From Collinsella sp. An307 (GTDB lineage Bacteria > Actinomycetota > Coriobacteriia > Coriobacteriales > Coriobacteriaceae), in contig NZ_NFIP01000011.1 of NCBI RefSeq assembly GCF_002161805.1, positions 20,781 through 84,780 on the forward strand: a stretch of 64,000 bases of DNA. Reading direction: 5' to 3'. Every line of letters starts with the position of its first letter. Position 1 is the stretch's first letter. Below the pieces are notes generated by a model, which searched no databases, was not told where the DNA came from, and saw only the letters and a list, made by a program, of their open reading frames with translations. Shown piece by piece: positions 40,441-49,211 of this stretch. The position numbers and the translations under genes were made by a program.

Positions 40441-41831
40441 GTGCGCTTGCACCGGCGCGCCGCGTCGCGCTCGAGGTAATCGTAGCGGCGACGCGGGAGA
40501 AGCGCTACGCTCGCGAGGTGCTCGACCGCGCGGATGCGGTCGCGCGCCTGGACGCCCGCGACCGCGGGCTTTGCCGCAGGCTCGTTTTGGGCTCCACGGC
40601 AGCGGAGGGTGCGCTCGACGAGCTTCTCGACACCTTTCTATCGCAGCCCCGCAAGGTTTCCCCTCGCGTGCGCGCGGCGCTGCGCATCGCGGCGTTCGAG
40701 ATCGTCTATCTGAGGACGCCCGCCGAGGTCGCGGTAAGCCAAGGGGTGGAGCTTGTGCGCTCCGTCGCCCGCGGCGCCGCCGGCCTCGCCAACGCGGTGC
40801 TGAGGCGCGTGGCCGAGGGAGCGGAGGGCTATCTCTTAGCGCTGGATGCGCCCTTGGGCGAGCGTGAGCGTATCTCCCGCGCCCGTCGCGCGGGGCTGCC
40901 GGTGTGGCTCTCCGACCGTATTGACGCCTCCCTTCCCGCAAGCGTTGCAGAGGCGCTTCGCCAATCCGAGCTCGAGCCGGCGCCCGTGAGCGTGCATGTA
41001 CGCCCCGGCGCCGCATATCCGCAGGAGGGACACCCCTCCGAGCTCCCGGGTTGCGTGCTCGACGCCGATGCGGGCCAGATTGCGCACTCGGGCGCCTTCG
41101 CCCGCGCCGAGGTGGTCGCCTCAGACCTCCACGCCCAGCTCGTTGCGACCGCGGCGGTGTCTTCGGGCACCTGTCTCGAGGAAGGTGCCGGACGGGGGAC
41201 CAAGACCTTCATCATGGCGTGCCAGGCAGCGCGTGCGGGCTATACGCGGGAGCATGTTGCCGTCGATCTATATCCCGGCAAGTGCACCGCGAACCTCGAG
41301 CGTCTCGAGCGAGCCGGTTTCTGTGGCGTGCGCGCCTTTGCGGGAGACGCCCGCGACCTCGATGCCGTGCTCGCCCCTCTAGGCGATGCAGCCGGGATGC
41401 TCTTCGATACCGTGCTGGTCGATGCACCCTGCTCGGGAACGGGCACCATGCGCCGTCACCCGGAGATTCCCTGGCGGCTTGCGGAGGCGGACATCCAGCC
41501 CGGCGGCTCGCTGCCGGCGCTTCAGCTCTCCCTGCTCACGGCTGCCGCTGCGCGCGTTCGTCCCGGCGGCACGCTTCTGTACGCCACCTGCTCGGTGCTC
41601 GACGCCGAGAACCGGGATGTAATCGAGGCGTTTCTCGCGAGCGAACAGGGGATGGCGTTTCGCCTAGCGCTGGTCTCCGAGAGCCCGATTTTCTCGCTTG
41701 AGGCGTTCACGGGCGCCGCAAAGCTTGTGCGCGCGCACGAAGAAGGGGACGGCACGTTTCGTACCGCCCCCGCTCCCGGTGCCTATGATGGGCACTTCTG
41801 CGCCCGTATGGTGCGCTCCTGCGAGCTCTAG
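40437..41831 (+). CDS. rsmB: 16S rRNA m5C967 methyltransferase (RsmB/NOP family)
   Basis: A 464-residue SAM-dependent rRNA methyltransferase. Residues 1-140 are an N-terminal NusB-like helical domain. The catalytic domain carries CLEEGAGRGTKTFIMA (SAM binding), VDAPCSGTGTMRRHPEIPW (motif IV with PC) and LLYATCSVLDAEN (motif VI Cys). The start is GTG 40437 overlapping the fmt stop (GTGA), so translation is coupled. The stop overlaps the stop of the convergent zinc ribbon gene (CTAG). Confidence 0.9.
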   Translation: MSALAPARRVALEVIVAATREKRYAREVLDRADAVARLDARDRGLCRRLVLGSTAAEGALDELLDTFLSQPRKVSPRVRAALRIAAFEIVYLRTPAEVAVSQGVELVRSVARGAAGLANAVLRRVAEGAEGYLLALDAPLGERERISRARRAGLPVWLSDRIDASLPASVAEALRQSELEPAPVSVHVRPGAAYPQEGHPSELPGCVLDADAGQIAHSGAFARAEVVASDLHAQLVATAAVSSGTCLEEGAGRGTKTFIMACQAARAGYTREHVAVDLYPGKCTANLERLERAGFCGVRAFAGDARDLDAVLAPLGDAAGMLFDTVLVDAPCSGTGTMRRHPEIPWRLAEADIQPGGSLPALQLSLLTAAAARVRPGGTLLYATCSVLDAENRDVIEAFLASEQGMAFRLALVSESPIFSLEAFTGAAKLVRAHEEGDGTFRTAPAPGAYDGHFCARMVRSCEL

Positions 41832-42100
41832 TTATTCTTGTGCGGGCAGTTTTCGCAGCTGTGCGTCTCCGCTGCCGGTGCGGTGCTGCTCGAACCCGAG
41901 GTGGCCTCGGTCGATGAGCTGCCGCCGCGCTGATCGGTGTTGTAGAAACCGCTTCCCTGGAAGGTGATGCCGCTCGCGCTGAAGACCTTGGTGGCCTCGG
42001 CGCCGCAGGCGGGACAGCTTACCTCGGGGTGCTCCATCATGCCGTGCTCGACCTCAAAGACCTCGCCGCACGAGGTGCAGCGGTAATCGTAACGTGCCAT
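41828..42100 (-). CDS. FmdB-type zinc ribbon protein
   Basis: A 90-residue protein starting MARYDYRCTSCGEVFE with a second pair CPACGAEA, the FmdB/regulatory zinc ribbon signature (residues 1-40). A phenylalanine-glycine stretch (GITFQGSGFYNTD) follows, as in the family. The rest is a Ser/Thr/Ala-rich linker ending with a further CENCPHKN motif, which may add another metal site. ATG 42100 is used; the longer frame covers the malQ-side terminator. Function in this family is uncertain. Confidence 0.8.
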   Translation of the reverse strand: MARYDYRCTSCGEVFEVEHGMMEHPEVSCPACGAEATKVFSASGITFQGSGFYNTDQRGGSSSTEATSGSSSTAPAAETHSCENCPHKNN

Positions 42101-42180
42101 GTGCTTCCTCTCCTGTTTGCCGAAAGCGGCGCCCGAAGGCGCCGCCTGAGCGTTTGACCATCCGATACTGTACCCAAAAC

Positions 42181-42202
42181 GCCCCGTCATGTGAAGCGGG
42201 GC
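42181..42202 (-). terminator. Terminator of the glycogen operon (behind the GH13-GH77 gene)
   Basis: Arms GCCCCG (42181-42186) and CGGGGC (42197-42202). On the minus strand GTTTTGGG follows. It lies about 30 bases after the stop at 42232. A second very stable hairpin with a tetraloop lies at about 42124-42150, closer to the zinc ribbon gene. Confidence 0.6.
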
Positions 42203-42231
42203 ACGCGCCTTGGCAAGACAGCGCGCGGACG

Positions 42232-45200
42232 TCACATTTCCTTCGCGTGGGCCGAGCGACCGCAGCGCTCGAGCAACTCTGCGCATGCCTGCTCGGCAGC
42301 CGCGATATCGGCCTCGTCCGCCTGCCAGCTCCAGTTGCCTTCTGCTACGCCGGGGACGTTCATGCGGCAGTCGTCGCCGAGTCCAAGCACGTCCTGCAGT
42401 GGCATCATGACAAGCTCCGCATCGCTCGCAAGGGCGCTCTCGACGAGCTTCTCGGCAAGCTCGGCTGCTGCCGTCTCATCGCCGCCGGTGAAGGAGGACG
42501 CGCAGAAGCCCACGAGGGTGGCCGTGTCGTGCGTCGAGGTGTAGAGGATCTTCTCCGGCTTCGGATAGAGGCCCGCCCGAATGTCGTAATCCTCAAAGAG
42601 CATCACGTCCATACCCGGGAAGCCGCAGGAGCTTACCAGCGAGCGCACGCCGGGGGTGAGCACGCCCAGATCCTCGGCGATAAACGGCAGGGGACCGAGC
42701 TCGACGTAGGCACGCTCAAAGAGCTCCTTGCCCGGGCCAGGCACCCAGCGGCCATCGGAGCCGGGGTGGCCGGCGGGAATGGAGAAGTAGTTGTGGAAGC
42801 CGAGGAAGTGGTCGAGGCGCACCCGATCGTAGACGCGCGTGGCGCGGCGCAGGCGCGCGAGCCACCAGGCGTAGCCCTCCGCACGCATGACATCCCAGCG
42901 ATAGGTGGGGTTGCCCCAAACCTGTCCGCCGGGGGCGAAGTTATCGGGCGGAGCGCCAGCGATCTCGGTCGGGCGTCCGTCGCGGTCGAGGTTGAAGAGC
43001 TCCGGGCGCGCCCATGCGTCGGCCGAGTCGTCGGAGACGTACATGGGAATGTCGCCGATGACCTCGATACCCTGCGCGTTGGCGTATCCCATCACGTCCT
43101 GCCAGGCAAGCTCAAAGCGGTACTGCAGGTAGGACTGGATATGCGCCTCCTTGGCAAGGCGCGGGTCAGAGAGGAGTTCGGGCCGGTAGCGGCTAAACTC
43201 CTCCGGCCACTCGTGCCGCGAGGCACCGTCGGTGAGCTTCTTTATGGCCATAAAGGCGCAGTAGGGCTCAAGCCAGCTGCGCGCGTCGGCCACGTAGTCG
43301 CGGTAGGCGATGTCAACGCCGGCGCCGCCGCGCGCCTCCCAAGCGAGGTAGTCGGCGCGGAGCTCCTCTTCCGTCTCGGGCAGAAGGTCGATGTTGCCCG
43401 CAAAGGCGGAGGGTCCGGCGTAGGGAGAGTTGTAGAAGTCCGTGGGGTTTACCGGCAGTACCTGCCAGTAGCGGAAGCCCATGGCCGCCAGATGGTCGAC
43501 AAAGCGCTTGGACGCATCGCCGAGCGTGCCCGGGCGTCCGTCGTCGGTCGGCACGGAGGTGATGTGGCAGACCACACCGGCACCCTTATGCAGGGGCTCC
43601 TGCAGCCGGCGCGCGGGGTGGAAGGAAACCACGGCAGAGCCGAACGGCCAGAGGTGGACCTCCACAAAGCCCTCGGCGTCCACCGTGAGCTCGGCGCCCG
43701 AGACGACGTCGGTCGCACGCTCGCCGCGAGCGGGAATGCGCACGGTCGCCTCGTTGGTGCGGCTGCGGTTGATGAGCACCGTTGCCGCCTCGCCGCAGTC
43801 GTTCACGCGGGTGTAGCCGAGCACGTCGTCGCCGGAGGCAAAGGCCTCGATGCGGCCGTTCACGAGCACGGGAAGCTCGCGGCGGATGCCGGCGGCGTTC
43901 TTGATGATGGTCTCCATGTCGTACTCATGCGGATCGCTGGGACGCGGCAGACCGCGGCGGTTGCCGGGGTCAGAGAGGCCCTCCAAGCCGTACTCGTCGC
44001 CGTAGTAGATGGACGGCACGCCCGGGAACGTCATCTGCATGAGCGTGGCGAGCCAGAAGCGCGCCTTGGCAAGCCCCATTGCCTCGGGGGAGAGGCGCCA
44101 GCGGCCGCGCTCCTCTTCGGGGAGCTTGCTCTCGTCGGGGCCGCCGCCAAGCACGCTCGCGATACGTGGGCGGTCGTGGCTGCCAAGAAGGTTCAGGCAG
44201 CAGGCGAGCGCCTCCGGCGGATAGTTCTCCGCCAGGCTCCAGATGACCTCGGCCGCATCGGCGGCGGAGATGTTTCCCATGAGGAAGTCGATGACCATGG
44301 TGCGGAACGGATAGTTCATGGCCGAGTCGAGCTCCTCGCCCTGGAGGTAGTGACGAGGCTTGCCGTAGCTGATCTTATTTGAAGCGTCCTCCCAGACCTC
44401 GCCGAGCAAGAGGGCGTCGGGCTTCTCCTCGGTCAGAACCTGCTTGATGCCGGCGATGAGGTCCTCGTGGAGCTCATCGGCCACATCGAGACGCCAGCCG
44501 CGCGCACCGGCACGCGTCCAGTGGCGGATGACGCCGTCCTCGCCGAGCAAAAGCTCGCGCACGAGCGGGGAGTCCTGGTTGAAATCGGGCATGTTGTCGA
44601 TGCCCCACCAGCACGCGTAAGTGCCGTCCTCCTTGAACTCGTAGGCGTCGCGCCACGGAGAGTTGGGATTGTTCCACGCGCCCTCGTCCGGATAGTTGCC
44701 AAACCGGTTGAAGTAGCGGGAATCGTCACCGGTGTGGTTGAAGACGCCGTCTAAGATGATCGAGATGCCGAGTTTCTCGGCAGCGGCGCAGAGGCTCTTG
44801 AAATCCTCTTCCGTGCCGAGGATGGGGTCGATCTTGAGGTAATCGGCGGTGTCGTAGCGGTGGTTGCTCGCCGCCTCGAAGATGGGGTTCAGGTAGATGG
44901 CAGTGATGCCGAGCTCGGAGAGGCGCGGCAGGTCCTCTTCGATGCCCTTGAGTGAGCCGCCGTAGAAGTCCCAGTACTTGATTGAACCGTCCTCGTTGCG
45001 CTCGTAGACCGGCGGCTCCCACCAGTCCTCGATAAGGCGGCGCTGAACGCCGTTGCGGGGGACGGCGAGCGCCGCCTCGGTGCGCTCGCGCCAGGCGTCA
45101 TCGCGGCGGTAGCGATCGGGGAAGATCTGGTAGACCATGCCGTTTTCGTACCACGACGGTCGCATGGCGCGGTGGCGGTAGACGCTGATCTGGAACGACG

Positions 45201-45546
45201 GGCAGTTCGCGTAATCGTAGGGCACGCCCTCGCCGCCTACGTGGCCCTCGCGTGCGCCGAGGTGCATTACATGCGTGCCATCGGCCTCACTCCACGTCGC
45301 ATGGAAGGTGTACCAGATGTTGGCGGTGCGCGGGTAGGCGAGGGTGTAGGCGTAGAGCCCCTCGTCGTTGAGCGCCATCTCGTGCAGGCGCTCGCCCTCA
45401 CCGTCAGCCCATGTGCGCAGGGTAACGGTGATTGGGCTTGGGACAGGATCCTCAACGCGGACTGACAAGGTGACAGAGCCCCCGACTTCCACCGCTCCAA
45501 ATGGCGAGCGGAATTCCGGCAGGCGAGAGTTATGGATGAGCTTCAT
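42232..45546 (-). CDS. Fused GH13 alpha-glucosidase/neopullulanase-like enzyme and 4-alpha-glucanotransferase
   Basis: A 1104-residue two-enzyme protein. Residues 1-110 are a CBM34-like N-terminal domain. The GH13 barrel shows ILDGVFNHTGDDSRYFN, GWRLDVADELHED (nucleophile Asp), LLGEVWEDA (acid Glu) and LLGSHDRPR. From about residue 645 a GH77 amylomaltase begins (VPTDDGRPGTLGDASKRF), with RLDHFLGFHNYFSIPAG (nucleophile), FIAEDLGVLTPGV and STHDTATLVGF. It would open and rearrange maltodextrins released from glycogen. Last gene of the glycogen cluster. ATG 45546 is chosen over an upstream frame, although the ribosome-binding site is weak. Confidence 0.9.
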   Translation of the reverse strand: MKLIHNSRLPEFRSPFGAVEVGGSVTLSVRVEDPVPSPITVTLRTWADGEGERLHEMALNDEGLYAYTLAYPRTANIWYTFHATWSEADGTHVMHLGAREGHVGGEGVPYDYANCPSFQISVYRHRAMRPSWYENGMVYQIFPDRYRRDDAWRERTEAALAVPRNGVQRRLIEDWWEPPVYERNEDGSIKYWDFYGGSLKGIEEDLPRLSELGITAIYLNPIFEAASNHRYDTADYLKIDPILGTEEDFKSLCAAAEKLGISIILDGVFNHTGDDSRYFNRFGNYPDEGAWNNPNSPWRDAYEFKEDGTYACWWGIDNMPDFNQDSPLVRELLLGEDGVIRHWTRAGARGWRLDVADELHEDLIAGIKQVLTEEKPDALLLGEVWEDASNKISYGKPRHYLQGEELDSAMNYPFRTMVIDFLMGNISAADAAEVIWSLAENYPPEALACCLNLLGSHDRPRIASVLGGGPDESKLPEEERGRWRLSPEAMGLAKARFWLATLMQMTFPGVPSIYYGDEYGLEGLSDPGNRRGLPRPSDPHEYDMETIIKNAAGIRRELPVLVNGRIEAFASGDDVLGYTRVNDCGEAATVLINRSRTNEATVRIPARGERATDVVSGAELTVDAEGFVEVHLWPFGSAVVSFHPARRLQEPLHKGAGVVCHITSVPTDDGRPGTLGDASKRFVDHLAAMGFRYWQVLPVNPTDFYNSPYAGPSAFAGNIDLLPETEEELRADYLAWEARGGAGVDIAYRDYVADARSWLEPYCAFMAIKKLTDGASRHEWPEEFSRYRPELLSDPRLAKEAHIQSYLQYRFELAWQDVMGYANAQGIEVIGDIPMYVSDDSADAWARPELFNLDRDGRPTEIAGAPPDNFAPGGQVWGNPTYRWDVMRAEGYAWWLARLRRATRVYDRVRLDHFLGFHNYFSIPAGHPGSDGRWVPGPGKELFERAYVELGPLPFIAEDLGVLTPGVRSLVSSCGFPGMDVMLFEDYDIRAGLYPKPEKILYTSTHDTATLVGFCASSFTGGDETAAAELAEKLVESALASDAELVMMPLQDVLGLGDDCRMNVPGVAEGNWSWQADEADIAAAEQACAELLERCGRSAHAKEM

Positions 45547-45711
45547 AGGGGTTTCCGATCTATCTGCCGCCCGGACGTACAGGATTTGACAGAGCGTCAA
45601 GAATTGGGCAGCTCACCTATTATAAGGGAGAGCGCCGCCCATAGAAGGCGTAGTTCAACAGTTTTAGGTGGGCTGTTGAGAAAGCGGAAGCTGCAAGGTG
45701 TCGGCATAGGG

Positions 45712-45738
45712 GAGGAGCCGCCTTGCGGGCGGCTCCTC
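45712..45738. terminator. Stem-loop between glgA and the GH13-GH77 gene
   Basis: Eleven-base perfect arms GAGGAGCCGCC (45712-45722) and GGCGGCTCCTC (45728-45738), with a short loop. No clear T-tract follows in the minus direction, so it may be an attenuator or an mRNA stabiliser allowing separate expression of the downstream gene. Confidence 0.55.
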
Positions 45739-45766
45739 TTAGCGTCGGTAGGTAGACTGTCAGCTC

Positions 45767-47983
45767 TTAGCGCTTGGTGGTGCGCTTCTTGGCCGCGCTT
45801 ACCGAGGTGGTCTTAATCGCGGGCTTCGCGGCGGGCTTGGCTGCGGTGGTCGTCTTTGCGACGGGCTTAGCCGTGGCAGTCGACTTAGCAGCGGGCTTGG
45901 CTGCGGCGGGCTTTGCCGCAGCCGCCTTGGCAGCAGGTTTTGCTGCGGCAGGCTTTGTCGCAGCTGCCCTGGTTGCCGTCTTGGGCGCGGCAGCCTTCGT
46001 GGCGGTAGTCTTTGCAGCAGTGGCCTTCGTAACGGCAGGAGCCTTCTCAGCGGGCTTGTTGGCGGGCTTTGCCTCTGCCGTCTTGGCGGCGGGCTTGGCG
46101 GCCGCCTTGCTGGTAGCAGGCTTCTCAGCGGCCTTTGCCGTGGTCTTGGCCTCAGCCGTCTTAGGCGTGCTCGCGGCCTTGGTCGCGGTCGTCTTGGGGG
46201 CAGCCTTTGCCGCGGTCGTCTTCTTGGCGGTAGCGGCCTTGAGGGCAGCCTTCTCCGCAGCCGGCTTGGCAGCGGTCTTGCGTGCGGCAGGCTTCTTCGC
46301 CGCCGGCTTCTCAGTTACTTTTGGGGAGCTCGCTTTCGCGGCCTTCTCCTCAGCTGGTTTAGGCTCGGGCTTAACCTCGGGCTTCTTGGCAGATTCGGGC
46401 TTGGTCTCCGCTTTGGGCTCAGGCGCAGGAGCCGGCTCGGGCTTGGGCTCAGGCTTTGCCTCGGGCTCCGGCTCGGCGACGGGCTTAGGCTCGGGCGCCG
46501 GGGGAGTGGGCGGGACGGGCTGGACATCGGGGCGCAGGAAGGTGTAGAGGTCCATGTAGGCGTTCGCAGAGCGCTTCCACGAGAAGTCGGTCTTCATAGC
46601 CCGCTCGACGACGCGGTTGAAGGCGTCGCGGTCGTCCCAGAACAGACGTGCTCCGCGGAAGACGGCGTCGCCCATCTCATCGCCGTTGAAGTTGGCGAAC
46701 GAGAAGCCTGTGCCCTCGCCGGTCTCGTAGTTGTAGGGGATGACGGTGTCGCGCAGACCGCCGGTCTCGCGGACCACCGGCAGGGTGCCGTAGCGCATGG
46801 CGATGATCTGCGACAGGCCGCAGGGCTCAAAGAGCGACGGCATGAGGAAGAGGTCGGCGCCGGCGTACATGCGGCGGGAGAGCGCGGAGTCGAAGGTGAT
46901 GCGCGCAGCCATGGTTCCCGGATACTTGCCCGCGAAGTAGTTCATGGCGTCCTCGTAGGCGCGGTCGCCGGTGCCGAGCACGGCCACCTGGACGCCGCCC
47001 GAGAGGATGCGGTCGAGCGAGTAGGTGACGAGGTCCATGCCCTTCTGGCGGGTGAGGCGGGTCACCATGACCATGAGCGGACGGTCGTCGCGGACCTCGA
47101 GGCCGAGCTCCTCCTGAAGCGCGCGCTTGCAGGCGGCCTTGCCGGCCATGTTGCCCACGCTGAAGTTCTCGGTGATCTGATAGTCGGTCGCGGGGTCCCA
47201 GGACGGCTCGTCGATGCCGTTCAGGATGCCCTGGAGGCTCTCGGAGCGGTTGCGGAGCACCCAGTCGAGGCCCTCGCCGTAATCGGAGGTCTTGATCTCG
47301 CGGGCGTAGCTCGGGCTGACCGTGGTGATGGCGTCGCTGTAGCAGAGCGCGCCCTGCATGAAGTTGATGGAGCACGAGTCGCAGCGGAGCTGGCGCGCTG
47401 CGTTGGGGATGTGCGCAAGGCCCAACACGTCGTTCAGCATCTTGTCGGAGAACTGGCCCTGGAAGGCGATGTTGTGGATGGTGAAGATGGTCTTTACGCG
47501 CTCGTACAGGGGGAGTCCCTGGTAGAACTCGCGTAGAAAGACCGGGGCGAGGGCGGTCTGCCAGTCGTTGCAGTGCAGGATGTCGCACTCAAAGCCCTCG
47601 GGGAGATGCTGGAGGCTCTCGCAGATGGCCTTCGAGAAGAAAGCGAAGCGCTCGCCGTCATCAAAGAAGCCGTACGGATAACTACGGTTGAAGTAGTGCT
47701 CGTTATCCACGAAGAGGTAGGTGACCCCACCCTCCTCAAGCTTCTCGAGGCCGCAGTACTCGTTGCGCCATCCGAGCGGTACGTAGAAGTCGCAGAAGTG
47801 CTCCATGCGCGCCTTGAACTCCTCGGGGATGCTCGCGTACTTGGGGCACATGACGATGACCTCGGAGCCGTCCTTCACGAGCTCCTGGGGAAGGGATCCC
47901 GCAACGTCGCCGAGCCCGCCCGTCTTAACAAAGGGGGCTACCTCAGCGGAGGCGAAGACCACATGCATCTTGTCTTTTGCCAT
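45767..47983 (-). CDS. glgA: Glycogen synthase with a long Lys/Ala/Pro-rich C-terminal tail
   Basis: Adds glucose from ADP-glucose to glycogen (GT5). The catalytic part, residues 1-484, has the usual VVFASAEVAPFVKTGGLGDVAGSLP start, HCNDWQTAL, FTIHNIAFQGQF, VTRLTRQKGMDL and MPSLFEPCGLSQIIAMRYG motifs. After it come about 254 residues found in no standard GlgA: first a P-E-P-K acidic/proline segment (about 487-560), then a strongly basic stretch built of AAKPAAK and ATK-type repeats, like histone H1 or AlgP tails. ATG 47983 follows AGGAGAG. Confidence 0.95.
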   Translation of the reverse strand: MAKDKMHVVFASAEVAPFVKTGGLGDVAGSLPQELVKDGSEVIVMCPKYASIPEEFKARMEHFCDFYVPLGWRNEYCGLEKLEEGGVTYLFVDNEHYFNRSYPYGFFDDGERFAFFSKAICESLQHLPEGFECDILHCNDWQTALAPVFLREFYQGLPLYERVKTIFTIHNIAFQGQFSDKMLNDVLGLAHIPNAARQLRCDSCSINFMQGALCYSDAITTVSPSYAREIKTSDYGEGLDWVLRNRSESLQGILNGIDEPSWDPATDYQITENFSVGNMAGKAACKRALQEELGLEVRDDRPLMVMVTRLTRQKGMDLVTYSLDRILSGGVQVAVLGTGDRAYEDAMNYFAGKYPGTMAARITFDSALSRRMYAGADLFLMPSLFEPCGLSQIIAMRYGTLPVVRETGGLRDTVIPYNYETGEGTGFSFANFNGDEMGDAVFRGARLFWDDRDAFNRVVERAMKTDFSWKRSANAYMDLYTFLRPDVQPVPPTPPAPEPKPVAEPEPEAKPEPKPEPAPAPEPKAETKPESAKKPEVKPEPKPAEEKAAKASSPKVTEKPAAKKPAARKTAAKPAAEKAALKAATAKKTTAAKAAPKTTATKAASTPKTAEAKTTAKAAEKPATSKAAAKPAAKTAEAKPANKPAEKAPAVTKATAAKTTATKAAAPKTATRAAATKPAAAKPAAKAAAAKPAAAKPAAKSTATAKPVAKTTTAAKPAAKPAIKTTSVSAAKKRTTKR

Positions 47984-48049
47984 GTTGTACTCTCCTAATC
48001 GATCTGAGAGATAAAACTGCCGCCTGCGGGGCGACACCTAAATGATAAC

Positions 48050-48079
48050 GCGCCCGCCCAGACGGTGCCGGGCGGGCGC
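48050..48079. terminator. Stem-loop between glgD and glgA
   Basis: Ten-base perfect arms GCGCCCGCCC (48050-48059) and GGGCGGGCGC (48070-48079). On the minus strand the following GTTATCATTT is A/T-rich but has no uninterrupted T-run. Likely an intra-operon attenuator or a partial terminator. Confidence 0.5.
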
Positions 48080-48100
48080 TGTGTTGTTACATGCGCGCGG

Positions 48101-49207
48101 TTAGTGGCGTGCTCCCTTGCCCATCACGAGGATTGCGTCGGGTGTGCCGCGGTACTCGGTGTTCTCGGGGATGACATTGTTTTTGTCGAGGATGGCGTTC
48201 TCGACACGGGCGCCGCGCTTGATGACGCAGCTGAACATGATGATGGAGTTCGAAACATTCGCACCGCTCTCGACGATGACGCCGCGGGAGAGGATGGAGT
48301 TGCGAACAGTGCCGTAGATCTTGCAGCCAGCGGAGATGAAGGAGTTCTGCGCGTTGCTGCCCGCATAGTACTTGGCGGGTGCCGCGTCGTGCGCCTTCGT
48401 GCGGATCGGGCGATCCTTCTGGAAGAGCTGGTCGAAGACATCGGGCGTGAGGAGCTCCATGCTGCGCTGGTAGTAGCTGCGCTCACCGAAGATGCCGATA
48501 GCGAGGCCCTTGTACTCGTAGCTGCAGACGTCGATGCGCGCGAAGTCACCTGCGATAGCCTCGAAGAAATCGAGGTAGTCGGCGTTCGCGTAGTTGTTGA
48601 TGATGTCGAGCAGAAGCTCGCGGTTGATGACGAAGCAGTCGATGAACTTGTTGTCACCGTACTCGCAACCGGCCTCGATCGACTGGACGCGGCCCGCGTC
48701 ACCGATGATGAGGCGGCTGGCGTCGTCGTGATGGCGCTCGGCCTTGACGTAGACCATGGTCACGCCCACGCCGGAGCGCTCATGGGCATCGATGATCTCG
48801 TCGAGGTCCATGTTGAAGATGATGTTGGCGCCCATCATCACGACGTAGGGGGTCGTGGCGCGCTCGAAGAGCTCGCGGTTGGAGATGATGTCGCGCAGAA
48901 GGAAGCGCATGCCGCGCTTGGTGGTGCCGTAGGGGTTACCCGGCATGCAGAACAGGCCGCCGCTCTTGCGGTCGAGCATCCAGTCCTTGCCGTGACCCAC
49001 ATGGTCGGAGATCGAGCGCCAGTTGCCCGGCATGACGAGGCCGACGGTGCGGATGCCGGCGTTGGTCATGTTGGAGAGCGGGAAGTCGATCAGGCGGTAG
49101 CGGCCCATGAACGGCAGCGACGCCACGGGGCGGTTCTCTATCAGTTTGCTGGCTTCAGTGCCCGCGTAGTTAGCGGTGATATAGCCGATGGCCTTGGAGT
49201 TGATCAT
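48101..49207 (-). CDS. glgD: Glucose-1-phosphate adenylyltransferase, GlgD-type subunit
   Basis: A 368-residue GlgC paralogue of the GlgD kind. It keeps the fold (SLPFMGRYRLIDFPLSNMTNAGIRTVG, left-handed beta-helix repeats at the C-terminus such as SIIMFSCVIKRGARVENAILDKN). The N-terminal GGxGxRL nucleotide loop of GlgC is replaced by ITANYAGTEASKL, so it is probably non-catalytic or regulatory. In clostridial-type organisms GlgC and GlgD form a heterotetramer. It lies four bases from glgC and shares its operon. Confidence 0.9.
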   Translation of the reverse strand: MINSKAIGYITANYAGTEASKLIENRPVASLPFMGRYRLIDFPLSNMTNAGIRTVGLVMPGNWRSISDHVGHGKDWMLDRKSGGLFCMPGNPYGTTKRGMRFLLRDIISNRELFERATTPYVVMMGANIIFNMDLDEIIDAHERSGVGVTMVYVKAERHHDDASRLIIGDAGRVQSIEAGCEYGDNKFIDCFVINRELLLDIINNYANADYLDFFEAIAGDFARIDVCSYEYKGLAIGIFGERSYYQRSMELLTPDVFDQLFQKDRPIRTKAHDAAPAKYYAGSNAQNSFISAGCKIYGTVRNSILSRGVIVESGANVSNSIIMFSCVIKRGARVENAILDKNNVIPENTEYRGTPDAILVMGKGARH

Positions 49208-49211
49208 CGGT

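Noticed and set aside
42094..44382. Plus-strand open frame of 762 codons over the GH13-GH77 gene
   Set aside because: Antisense shadow of a clear two-domain enzyme; no motif and no ribosome-binding site.
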